Origin: Myxococcota bacterium
Lineage (GTDB): Bacteria; Myxococcota; Polyangia; GCA-2747355; JAKLHH01
NCBI GenBank assembly: GCA_022710245.1
Contig: JAKLHH010000253.1
Coordinates: forward strand, 1-8,701
Direction of reading: 5' to 3'
DNA length: 8,701 bases
A program made the translations under genes and the position numbers. Below are positions 1 to 6,004 of the stretch, piece after piece. Position 1 is the stretch's first letter. Every line of letters begins with the position of its first letter. The notes beneath the pieces were generated by a model, which saw nothing but the letters and a program-made list of their open reading frames with translations, was not told where the DNA came from and ran no database searches.

Positions 1-69
1 GGTGGTGCGGCGACGGCCGGGATGTACACGGGGAGGGACGCCCTGGCCCGACACGGCGCGCGTCCGGCC

Positions 70-202
70 CGTCAGGGTCGAGCGCGTCAGGGTCGAGCGC
101 GTCAGGGTCGAGCGCGCCAGGGTCAGCGCGCCAGGGTCGAGCGCGCCAGGGTCGAGCGCGTCAGGGTCGAGCGCGCCACAGTCGAGCGCGTCAGGGTCAG
201 CG
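70..202. repeat. Tandem array of nine ~15-bp repeats
   Basis: Nine head-to-tail copies of CGYCAGGGTCGAGCG start at 70, 85, 100, 115, 129, 144, 159, 174 and 189. Copies 4 and 9 are 14 bp (one base lost in GTCGAGCG); copy 8 has CACAG in place of CAGGG. The Y position is T in copies 1-3, 7 and 9 and C in the others. Copy 9 contains the stop codon (197-199) of the minus-strand PEGA gene, so the array forms its immediate 3' flank. Because 15 is a multiple of three, the array keeps all three plus-strand frames open and creates false ORFs rich in RVERV-like or SGSSA-like peptides. There are no unique spacers, so this is not CRISPR. Function is unknown; a minisatellite-like array is the simplest description. 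Confidence 0.93.
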
Positions 203-1549
203 CAGGGGGCGTAGCTCCGCCTCGAGGCGTAGCCCCCTGGCCGGGCAGAGCCCGCTCCACTCCCAGGCGAGGTGGCCGGGCGCCTCCACCAGCAGGCGCA
301 GCAGGCGCCCCTTGCAGGCCTCGCGCAGGAGGATCGGCGTGGTGCCGCGCGGGTGGGTCCCGACCAGCACGCGGGCGCCGGTGGGGCGCGAGGTGACCTC
401 GATCGCCACCTCCTTCCACGGGGCGCGCAGGCGACCGGTGAAGGCCCAGGTGACGCCGGCCGCGAGCGCCGGGGTGAAGAAGAGCAGGAGCACGGAGGCG
501 AGCACGGTGCCCGCGGCGAGGCGGAGCCAGGCCTCGATGCCGGTGAGCGGGCGGGGGACGCGGCGCCTCACCAGCGGCGCGATCTCGGCCTCACCCGAGG
601 GGTCGAGGCCGGTGATCATGCCCGAGTGATCGTCGGTGGTGTCGTCGACGCCGCGGTAGGTGGTCTGCGACCACTCGCCCGTGCGCCAGCCGATGTGAGC
701 CTGCTCGAGGCGGATCACGGTGCCACGCACGCGAGGTCGCGTCGGCTCCCGTCCGGAGGCGGCAGCGGCGCGGTCCTCGGGGGTGAGCAGGCGCAGGCGC
801 AGGACAGGTCCCTCGAGGATCACCTGGATCGGATCGGCGCCGTGGCTGGAGCGCAGCTCGAGCTCGCCTGGCGCGCCCTCCTTCGCGCCGGAGACCAGGC
901 AGGCCTGCTCGGTCAGGCGGGCGCGCTGGGGCGCCGCGAGGGTCGCCAGCGGGTGGTGCTGGTCGCCGTCGATGGCGGTCACCACCTCCAGCATCTCCCC
1001 CGGCGCCACGCGGAGCTCGCTGGCCTCCAGGTCCACCAGCGCGCCGAGGAGCGCGTCGAGGGTCCCCTCGCCGCTGTGGCGGGCGCGGGTCAGCCCCTGG
1101 TCGAGGCGGCGGCGGATGCGCTCGAGTCGCTTCTCGGCGGCCTGCGGGTCGTGCGGGGGAGCTTCGGCCCGCCGCGCCGCCTCGGCGCGGAAGCGCGCGC
1201 GGCCGCGGACCATCAGCGGCAGCAGCGCGATGCCGAGGACCGTGAGCACGGCGAGGAGGACGAGCAGCAGCCCGGGGACCTCGCGGTGGCTCGCGTAGTA
1301 GCGCACGCCCTCGGCGAGGTCGTCCCAGCCCCAGGGCTGGGCGGCCAGCACGAACCCGATCAGCCCCGCCAGCGCCACGCCGCCGGCGAGCGCGATGAGG
1401 GAGTTGGCGAGGCGGATCCTGACCGACGTGGTCGCCATGGTCGCCACATTCTGGACAAGCGCGTCGCCGAAGTCGAGAGCCTCCTCGGGCCCCGGCCCAC
1501 TCTCCTCGGAACCAGACGGACCGCTCGCGTTGGCGGCCCCGCCCGTCAC
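197..1549 (-). CDS. Three-helix membrane protein with C-terminal PEGA-like domain, function unknown
   Basis: This is a 450-residue protein read on the minus strand, with a GTG start at 1549 and TGA at 199-197. I see an acidic Gly/Ser-rich N-terminus (1-37), helix 1 (about 48-70), helix 2 (about 91-114), then a basic stretch (RGRARFR) and a charged, probably helical segment (115-155). A soluble middle domain (about 160-335) of unrecognised family follows, then helix 3 (about 341-370) and a C-terminal domain (about 381-448). The C-terminal part starts SRPTGARVLVGTHPRGTTP, the pattern of PEGA domains (V-x-S-x-P-x-G-A-x-V...G..G.TP), which are thought to sit at the cell surface. The positive-inside rule puts the middle domain in the cytoplasm and the PEGA part in the periplasm. 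No Shine-Dalgarno sequence supports GTG 1549; ATG at codon 38 (MATTSVRI) is a plausible alternative start. The gene is divergent from the transporter operon. The opposite-strand frame lacks membrane or domain signals. Confidence 0.82.
   Translation of the reverse strand: MTGGAANASGPSGSEESGPGPEEALDFGDALVQNVATMATTSVRIRLANSLIALAGGVALAGLIGFVLAAQPWGWDDLAEGVRYYASHREVPGLLLVLLAVLTVLGIALLPLMVRGRARFRAEAARRAEAPPHDPQAAEKRLERIRRRLDQGLTRARHSGEGTLDALLGALVDLEASELRVAPGEMLEVVTAIDGDQHHPLATLAAPQRARLTEQACLVSGAKEGAPGELELRSSHGADPIQVILEGPVLRLRLLTPEDRAAAASGREPTRPRVRGTVIRLEQAHIGWRTGEWSQTTYRGVDDTTDDHSGMITGLDPSGEAEIAPLVRRRVPRPLTGIEAWLRLAAGTVLASVLLLFFTPALAAGVTWAFTGRLRAPWKEVAIEVTSRPTGARVLVGTHPRGTTPILLREACKGRLLRLLVEAPGHLAWEWSGLCPARGLRLEAELRPLR
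203..239. other. Inverted repeat with nested palindrome at the 3' end of the PEGA gene
   Basis: CAGGGGGC (203-210) is perfectly complementary to GCCCCCTG (232-239). Inside lies the perfect 12-bp palindrome CGCCTCGAGGCG (218-229). Together they could fold as a two-part hairpin with an asymmetric internal loop. It lies within the last codons of the minus-strand PEGA gene, ending four bases before its stop codon. There is no T tract after it on either strand, so it is not a canonical intrinsic terminator. It could still stabilise the 3' end of the mRNA, or simply reflect the GGCGTAG direct repeat (208-214 and 226-232) in the coding sequence. Confidence 0.5.
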
Positions 1550-1626
1550 GTTGTGCGCGAGTCGCGCTGGCGGCTCAATCCGGGATGAGATATTGCCGCG
1601 CTGGCGTCAGCCGCACGGTGGGCGCT
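1550..1626. promoter_or_regulatory. Divergent intergenic region between the PEGA gene and the transporter operon
   Basis: This 77-bp stretch separates two divergently transcribed genes and should hold both promoters. The only A/T-rich patch is ATGAGATATT (1585-1594); GATATT (1589-1594) matches the sigma-70 -10 consensus at four of six positions, but no convincing -35 lies 16-18 bp upstream. On the minus strand nothing better is seen. The ten-base sequence CGCGCTGGCG occurs twice (see separate entry). Promoter positions are therefore only a guess. Confidence 0.35.
1563..1606. repeat. Direct repeat CGCGCTGGCG in the divergent promoter region
   Basis: CGCGCTGGCG occurs at 1563-1572 and again at 1597-1606, with start points 34 bp apart, flanking the AT-rich patch. 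A repeated site on both sides of a candidate promoter can be a regulator binding site, but a GC-rich ten-mer can recur by chance in DNA of this composition. Confidence 0.35.
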
Positions 1627-2091
1627 ATGCTGCGCCCCGTGAGCGCCCGCGTCCTCAGCCTCGTCCTCGTCCTCGTCCTCTCGCTCCTCGCCGAGGCGCC
1701 CGCGAGGGCCGACGACTGGTGGGGGAGCGACAAGGCGAAGCACCTCTCCGTCAGCCTGGCGATGAGCGCGGGCTGGTACACGGGGCTCACCCTGCTCGGC
1801 CGCGACCCACGGCCCCAGCGGCTGATCCTCGGCAGCGGGCTCGCGCTGCTGCCCGGCCTGCTGAAGGAGATCTACGACTCCGGTCGGCCAGGCAACCGCT
1901 TCTCGGGCAAGGACCTGACCTGGGACGTGGTCGGCGTGGTGAGCGGCGGGCTGCTCGCGCTCGGCGTCGAGCTCCTCATCACGCGGTGGGCCGCGCGACG
2001 CGCCCGGCAGGCCGCGCCGACGCTGGCCGGTGCCGCCGCGCCGCTGCGCGCGTTCGCCTGGACCCCGATTCTCGCCGGAGGTGACCGATGA
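1627..2091 (+). CDS. Exported DUF2279/YfiM-like protein
   Basis: This is a 154-residue protein from ATG 1627. I prefer this start to the upstream in-frame ATG (1585) and the GTG at 1639 because GGTGG (1617-1621) lies five bases before it and because it gives a clean Sec signal peptide: basic MLRPVSAR, hydrophobic VLSLVLVLVLSLLA, and the cleavage motif ARA at 26-28. The mature part begins DDWWGSDKAKH (DKAKH at 35-39). It contains GLLKEIYDSG (77-86) and FSGKDLTWDVVGVVSG (92-107). These are the conserved motifs I associate with DUF2279 (E. coli YfiM type), a small periplasmic or lipoprotein family of unknown function. Unlike YfiM it shows no lipobox cysteine. Hydrophobic stretches around 66-79 and 100-118 could be membrane-associated. 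Its stop overlaps the start of the next gene as ATGA, so it is translationally coupled to the binding protein. Family call fairly sure; function unknown. Confidence 0.82.
   Translation: MLRPVSARVLSLVLVLVLSLLAEAPARADDWWGSDKAKHLSVSLAMSAGWYTGLTLLGRDPRPQRLILGSGLALLPGLLKEIYDSGRPGNRFSGKDLTWDVVGVVSGGLLALGVELLITRWAARRARQAAPTLAGAAAPLRAFAWTPILAGGDR
1660..1677 (+). repeat. Hexanucleotide repeat (CTCGTC)x3 inside a signal peptide
   Basis: Three exact CTCGTC copies lie in the hydrophobic core of the DUF2279 protein's signal peptide, where they contribute to the alternating Leu/Val run LVLVLVL. A change in copy number by slippage would keep the reading frame and alter only the length of the hydrophobic core. 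Confidence 0.75.
2077..2084 (+). promoter_or_regulatory. Strong ribosome binding site of the BMP gene
   Basis: GGAGGTGA is a full match to the anti-Shine-Dalgarno sequence; GGAGG ends six bases before ATG 2088. It lies inside the end of the DUF2279 gene and fixes the start of the binding protein, adding to the ATGA coupling. Confidence 0.85.
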
Positions 2092-3338
2092 CCCGCACCC
2101 GACCGCTCCCACTTCTCGTGCTCGTGCTCGTGCCCGTGCTCGTGCTCGTGCTCGCGTTCGCGTTTGCCGTCCAGGGCTGCAAGGTCAAGCCCGCGGGCGA
2201 GGGGGCCCAGGCGGGCAGCGGCGGCACCGCCAGCGCCGGCGGCTCGGCGAAGAGCATCCCGCGGACGGTGGCCGGCAAGTTCGGCGTCGCCTTCGTCTAC
2301 GTGGGCCCGATCGGCGACGGCGGCTGGACCTACGCGCACGAGGAGGGCCGCCGGCACCTGGAGCAGAAGCTCGGCGTCCACACCGCTTACGTGGAGAGCG
2401 TCGCCGAGGGCGCCGAGGCCGAGCAGGTGATCCGCGGCCTCGCGCGCAAGGGGTTCGACCTCGTCGTCGCCACCTCCTTCGGCTACATGGACGCGATGGA
2501 GGCCGCCGCGCGCGAGTTCCCGAAGACGCGCTTCGTGCACATCTCCGGGCACAAGAGCAACGGCACGAACTTCGGCAACCTCTTCGGCGCCATGGAGTCG
2601 ATGAAGTACCTCGCCGGGATGATCGCCGGCGCGCGCGCGCAGGCCGACAAGCAGACGCGCCTCGGCTACATCGCGCCCTACCCGATCCCCGAGGTGGTGC
2701 GCCTCGGCAACGCGCTGATGCGCGGGGCGCGCGAGACCTGCCCGGCCTGCACCATGGAGATCCGCTGGATCAACTCCTGGTTCGATCCGAGCCGCGAGCG
2801 GGAGGCGGCCGACTCGCTGCTCAAGGCGGGGGTCCACGTGGTGGTGACGGGCGCCGACACGCCGGGGCCCATCTCGGCCGCGAAGGACGCCGGGCGCTGG
2901 GCGATCGGCTACGACTCCTCGAACGCTTGCCACGTCGCGCCCGACCGCTGCCTCACCACGCCCTACTGGAGCTGGGGCCCCGTCTACGTGGACCTGGTGC
3001 AGCGGATCCGCGCGGGCACCTGGAAGGGGAGCTCGGAGTACCTCGACGTGAGGAGCGGGCTCCTCGGGCTGCAGGGCTTCATGCCCGGCCAGAGCGTGCC
3101 CGCGGGCGTGCCGCCCGAGGTGGTGCCCCGCGTGCGCGAGCTCCTCGGCAAGATGCAGGCGGGGAGCTTCACGCGCTTCGACGTCTTCGCTGGCCCGCTC
3201 CTCGACAACCAGGGCAAGACGCTGCTCAAGCAGGGCGAGCGGCTGACCCAGCAGGACCTCGAGGGGCTGCCCGGCTGCAAGGTCTGCATGGGCTGGCTCG
3301 CGCAGGGCGTGAGCGGCGAGCTGCCGCGGAAGCGCTGA
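2088..3338 (+). CDS. BMP-family (PnrA/NupN-like) ABC transporter substrate-binding lipoprotein
   Basis: This 416-residue protein is the extracytoplasmic substrate-binding subunit of the importer encoded downstream. Residues 1-30 are a lipoprotein signal peptide with an alternating Leu/Val core; C31 in VQGC is the likely lipidated cysteine, though Q at -2 is atypical. A Gly/Ala/Ser-rich linker (about 38-60) leads to the BMP (basic membrane protein) domain (about 64-370). This begins KFGVAFVYVGPIGDGGWTYA, with the family's D-x-GW motif at 77-80, and contains FDLVVATSFGYMDA (123-136), LGYIAPYPIPE (192-202) and the hinge region WAIGYDSSN (271-279). Characterised relatives (Treponema PnrA, B. subtilis NupN) bind nucleosides; the substrate here is inferred and could also be a base. 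Besides C31 there are six cysteines in three close pairs (218/221, 281/288, 397/400), which are unusual and may be disulfides. The C-terminal tail ends VCMGWLAQGVSGELP, resembling the tail of purine-type BMP proteins. Confidence 0.93.
   Translation: MTRTRPLPLLVLVLVPVLVLVLAFAFAVQGCKVKPAGEGAQAGSGGTASAGGSAKSIPRTVAGKFGVAFVYVGPIGDGGWTYAHEEGRRHLEQKLGVHTAYVESVAEGAEAEQVIRGLARKGFDLVVATSFGYMDAMEAAAREFPKTRFVHISGHKSNGTNFGNLFGAMESMKYLAGMIAGARAQADKQTRLGYIAPYPIPEVVRLGNALMRGARETCPACTMEIRWINSWFDPSREREAADSLLKAGVHVVVTGADTPGPISAAKDAGRWAIGYDSSNACHVAPDRCLTTPYWSWGPVYVDLVQRIRAGTWKGSSEYLDVRSGLLGLQGFMPGQSVPAGVPPEVVPRVRELLGKMQAGSFTRFDVFAGPLLDNQGKTLLKQGERLTQQDLEGLPGCKVCMGWLAQGVSGELPRKR
2115..2168 (+). repeat. Hexanucleotide repeats encoding the lipoprotein signal core
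   Basis: CTCGTG occurs at 2115, 2121, 2127, 2139 and 2145, with a CCCGTG variant at 2133, then degenerate units CTCGCG, TTCGCG and TTTGCC. They encode (LeuVal)n with one Pro, then LeuAla and PheAla twice, i.e. residues 10-27 of the BMP lipoprotein. Expansion or loss of a unit keeps the frame and changes the length of the hydrophobic core. Confidence 0.85.
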
Positions 3339-3350
3339 GGACGCGCCCTC

Positions 3351-4868
3351 GTGACCGGGACCGCCCCCGCCGTCCGCCTCGAGCGGGTGAGCAAGCGCTT
3401 CGGCGAGCTGCAGGCCGTCCGCGAGGTCGACCTCGAGCTCGCCGCCGGGGAGGTGCACGCGCTCCTCGGCGAGAACGGCGCGGGCAAGAGCACGCTGATG
3501 TCGATCCTGGCGGGGCTCTACCGCTCCGACGGGGGGCGCGTCCTCCTCGCGGGCCGGGAGGTGCGCCTGCGCAGCCCGCGGGAGGCGGCGGCGGCGGGGA
3601 TCGGCATGGTGCACCAGCACTTCATGCTGGTGCCGACGCTGAGCGTGGCCGAGAACGTGCTCCTCGGGGCGGCGCGCATCCCGCTCCTCCTCTCCCCGCG
3701 CCGGCTCGAGCGCGAGGTGACGGCGGCGGCGGAGCGCCTGGGGCTGCACGTCGCGCCCGGCGCGCTGGCGGGCGCGCTCTCGGTGGGCGAGCAGCAGCGG
3801 GTCGAGATCCTCCGCGTCCTCGCCCGCGGCGCGCGCGTGCTGATCCTCGACGAGCCGACCGCGGTCCTCGCCCCCGAGGAGGCGGAGGCGCTCTTCGCCT
3901 CGCTCCGGCGCCTCGCCGCCGAGGGCTGCGCCATCGTCCTCATCAGCCACAAGCTCGAGGAGCTCCGCCGCGTGGCCGACCGCCTCACCGTCATGCGCCG
4001 AGGCGAGGTGGTCGCGCGCGTCGCCGACCCGGCCGCCCGCTCGCCGGAGGAGCTGGCGGCGGCCATGGTCGGGCGCGAGATCTCGCTGGCGATCGAGCGC
4101 CGGCCGGCCTCGCCCGGCGCGGTGCTGCTCTCGGCGCGCGGGCTCCGCGTCCGCGGTGAGCGTGGTCTCGAGGCGGTGCGCGGGGTGGACCTCGAGCTCC
4201 GCGGCGGCGAGCTCCTCGGCCTGGCCGGCGTCTCCGGCAACGGCCAGCGCGAGCTCCTCGACGGGCTGGCCGGGCTCCTGCGCCTCGAGGCCGGCGAGCT
4301 CACGCTCTGCGGCGAGGAGGTGGGCCGCGCCTCGCCGCGCCAGCGCGCGGCGCTCGGGCTCCGCTACGTCCCCGAGGACCGCCACGCGACCGGCACCGCG
4401 CCCTCGCTCAGCGTCGGAGAGAACCTCCAGCTCCGCAGCTACCGCCACCCGCCCACGCGGCGCGGCTGCTGGCTCGACCTCGACGCGGACCGGGCCGGGT
4501 GCCAGCGACGGGTGGACGCGCTGCAGATCGCCGCGGCCGGGCTCGACCAGGCGGCGCGGCTCCTCTCCGGCGGCAACCTGCAGAAGGTCGTCCTGGCGCG
4601 CGAGCTGGGCGCCGAGGCGCGCGTCATCCTCGCCCTGCATCCGACCCGCGGCCTCGACGCCTGGGCCACGGCCGAGGTGCGCCGCCTGCTCCTCGCGGCG
4701 CGCGATCGCGGGGCCGCGGTCCTCGTCTGCTCGGAGGACCTCGAGGAGGTCCTCGCCCTCGCCGACCGCGTCGCGGTGATGGCGGGCGGCCGCCTGGTGC
4801 ACCTGGCGGCGGCAGGCGCGGTGAGCCTGCCCGAGCTCGGCCGCCTGATGGCGGGGGGTGCCGCGTGA
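3351..4868 (+). CDS. ABC transporter ATPase with two nucleotide-binding domains (BMP/nucleoside importer)
   Basis: This is a 505-residue protein from GTG 3351, with GAGG (3337-3340) ten bases upstream. It powers the importer and supplies both nucleotide-binding domains in one chain, as in NupO/YufO and sugar ATPases such as RbsA. Domain 1 is complete: Walker A GENGAGKST (40-48), Q-loop Q89 in VHQHFMLVP, signature LSVGEQQ (143-149), Walker B VLILDE (163-168), H-loop H200 in LISHKLEE. Domain 2 (about 257-505) has a degenerate Walker A GVSGNGQREL (293-302) lacking the usual Lys-Ser/Thr, the motif YVPEDRHATG (339-348), signature LSGGNLQK (405-412), and HPTRGLD (430-436) where domain 1 has DEPTAVL. 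Loss of canonical residues in the second domain is normal for this family, so one catalytic site probably does most hydrolysis. The gene starts 12 bp after the binding-protein stop, and its end overlaps the next gene as GTGA. Confidence 0.95.
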   Translation: MTGTAPAVRLERVSKRFGELQAVREVDLELAAGEVHALLGENGAGKSTLMSILAGLYRSDGGRVLLAGREVRLRSPREAAAAGIGMVHQHFMLVPTLSVAENVLLGAARIPLLLSPRRLEREVTAAAERLGLHVAPGALAGALSVGEQQRVEILRVLARGARVLILDEPTAVLAPEEAEALFASLRRLAAEGCAIVLISHKLEELRRVADRLTVMRRGEVVARVADPAARSPEELAAAMVGREISLAIERRPASPGAVLLSARGLRVRGERGLEAVRGVDLELRGGELLGLAGVSGNGQRELLDGLAGLLRLEAGELTLCGEEVGRASPRQRAALGLRYVPEDRHATGTAPSLSVGENLQLRSYRHPPTRRGCWLDLDADRAGCQRRVDALQIAAAGLDQAARLLSGGNLQKVVLARELGAEARVILALHPTRGLDAWATAEVRRLLLAARDRGAAVLVCSEDLEEVLALADRVAVMAGGRLVHLAAAGAVSLPELGRLMAGGAA

Positions 4869-6004
4869 GCGCCGCACCGGGCCCGGCGACCGCGCGCGGC
4901 GAGCGCTGGCTGGAGGTGCGCCCGCGTCTGCGCGCCGGCGCCGGCCTCAGCGTCGCGGCGAGCGCGGCCTCGGTGGCGGTGGCGCTGCTCCTCGGCGCGC
5001 TGCTCCTCGCGCTCGCCGGGCTCGACCCGCTGGCGGCCTACCGCGCGATCTTCTCCGCCTCGCTCCTCGGCGGCGCCTACGCGATCTCGGACACGGTGGT
5101 GAAGGCGACCCCGCTCCTCGTCTGCGGCCTCGGCTGCGCCATCGCCTTCCGCGCCCGCCTCTGGAACGTCGGCGCCGAGGGCCAGCTCCTCCTCGGCGCC
5201 TGGGCGGCGACGGGGGTCGCCTCCTTCTGGCTCCCCGCGTCCACGCCCGGGTGGCTGCGCCTCCTGCTGATGGCGCTCGCCGCGATGACGGCCGGCGGCC
5301 TCTGGGCCGCGCTGGTCGGCGCGCTCCGCGCCTGGCTCGGCGTCAGCGAGATCATCAGCAGCCTGATGCTGGTCTACGTGGCGCAGAAGCTCCTCTCGTA
5401 CTTCATCTTCGGCGCCTGGAGCGAGCGCGGCTTCCCGCTGACGCCCGCCTTCCCGCGCGGCGCCTGGCTGCCGCGGCTCTCCGACCTGGCCGGGCGCTGG
5501 CCGGCGCTGACGGGGCTCACCGCGCACGCGGGGATCCTCCTCGGGCTGCTCCTCTGCGCGCTGCTCTGGCTCGCGCTCCGCCGCACCGCCTGGGGCTTCG
5601 AGCTGCGGCTCCTCGGCGACAGCCCGGCGGCCGCGCGCTACGTGGGCCTCGACGTGAGGCGCAAGATCCTCACCACGCTCACCCTCTCCGGCGCGCTCGC
5701 CGGCCTGGCCGGGATGATCGAGGTCTCCGGCGTCGTGCACCGCCTGCAGGACCGCTTCTCGCCGGGCTACGGCTTCGTCGCCATCGCGGTCGCCTGGCTG
5801 GGGCGCCTCTCGCCGGGCGGCGTCCTCGCCTCCGCGCTCCTCTTCGCGGCGCTCCTGGTCGGCGCCAAGGAGGTGCAGCCGGCGGGCATCGCGCTGATGC
5901 TGCAGGGGGTGATCATGCTCGTCGTCACGGCGGGCGAGGTGCTGCTCCGCTACGAGGTGCGCCTGCGTCGCCCGCGGCGCGCGGGGGAGGACGCCGGTGC
6001 CTAG
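4865..6004 (+). CDS. BMP-type ABC transporter permease 1 (NupP/YufP-like)
   Basis: This is a 379-residue inner-membrane protein and one of the two channel subunits. I place the start at GTG 4865, overlapping the ATPase stop as GTGA, with a G-rich run (4853-4858) as weak ribosome binding site. The open frame extends further upstream, but that part lies within the ATPase and is not hydrophobic. A cytoplasmic N-terminus (1-25) precedes a strong first helix (about 29-52); seven or more further hydrophobic segments follow. Family motifs are LWNVGAEGQLLLGA (NVGAEGQ at 101-107), SEIISSLMLVYVA, and SPAAARYVGLDVRRKILTTL followed by SGALAGLAGM. This last stretch is the cytoplasmic loop that contacts the ATPase in this permease class (BPD_transp_2). 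The ending is basic and Gly-rich (RPRRAGEDAGA) and overlaps the next gene by 8 bp. The exact helix count needs a topology predictor; the family call is firm. Confidence 0.93.
   Translation: MSAAPGPATARGERWLEVRPRLRAGAGLSVAASAASVAVALLLGALLLALAGLDPLAAYRAIFSASLLGGAYAISDTVVKATPLLVCGLGCAIAFRARLWNVGAEGQLLLGAWAATGVASFWLPASTPGWLRLLLMALAAMTAGGLWAALVGALRAWLGVSEIISSLMLVYVAQKLLSYFIFGAWSERGFPLTPAFPRGAWLPRLSDLAGRWPALTGLTAHAGILLGLLLCALLWLALRRTAWGFELRLLGDSPAAARYVGLDVRRKILTTLTLSGALAGLAGMIEVSGVVHRLQDRFSPGYGFVAIAVAWLGRLSPGGVLASALLFAALLVGAKEVQPAGIALMLQGVIMLVVTAGEVLLRYEVRLRRPRRAGEDAGA
5986..5990 (+). promoter_or_regulatory. Ribosome binding site for permease 2
   Basis: GGAGG, within a longer G run, lies six bases before GTG 5997 and inside the last codons of permease 1. 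It supports a GTG start that overlaps the upstream gene by 8 bp. Confidence 0.8.

Noticed and set aside
70..202. CRISPR array
   Set aside because: The units are 15 bp and directly adjacent, with no unique spacers.
203..239. Canonical intrinsic terminator
   Set aside because: No T tract follows the hairpin on either strand, and it lies inside coding sequence.
2..396. Plus-strand frames with RVERV and SGSSA-like repeats
   Set aside because: They arise because the 15-bp tandem array is free of stops in all plus frames; flanking sequence shows no coding signal.
272..1588. 438-residue plus-strand frame opposite the PEGA gene
   Set aside because: It has no recognisable domain, membrane segment or ribosome binding site; the minus-strand frame has three helices and a PEGA-like domain.
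1585..1626. Upstream ATG (1585) as the start of the DUF2279 protein
   Set aside because: It would add 14 residues before the signal peptide and has no ribosome binding site; ATG 1627 gives a normal signal peptide.
2030..4159. 709-residue plus-strand open frame
   Set aside because: It is a frame-shifted shadow of the binding-protein and ATPase genes, Arg/Ala/Gly-rich and crossing the real gene boundary.
1872..4877. 1001-residue minus-strand open frame
   Set aside because: It lies antisense to the BMP and ATPase genes, both of which have intact family motifs on the plus strand. The translation is His/Arg/Ala/Glu-rich without domains.
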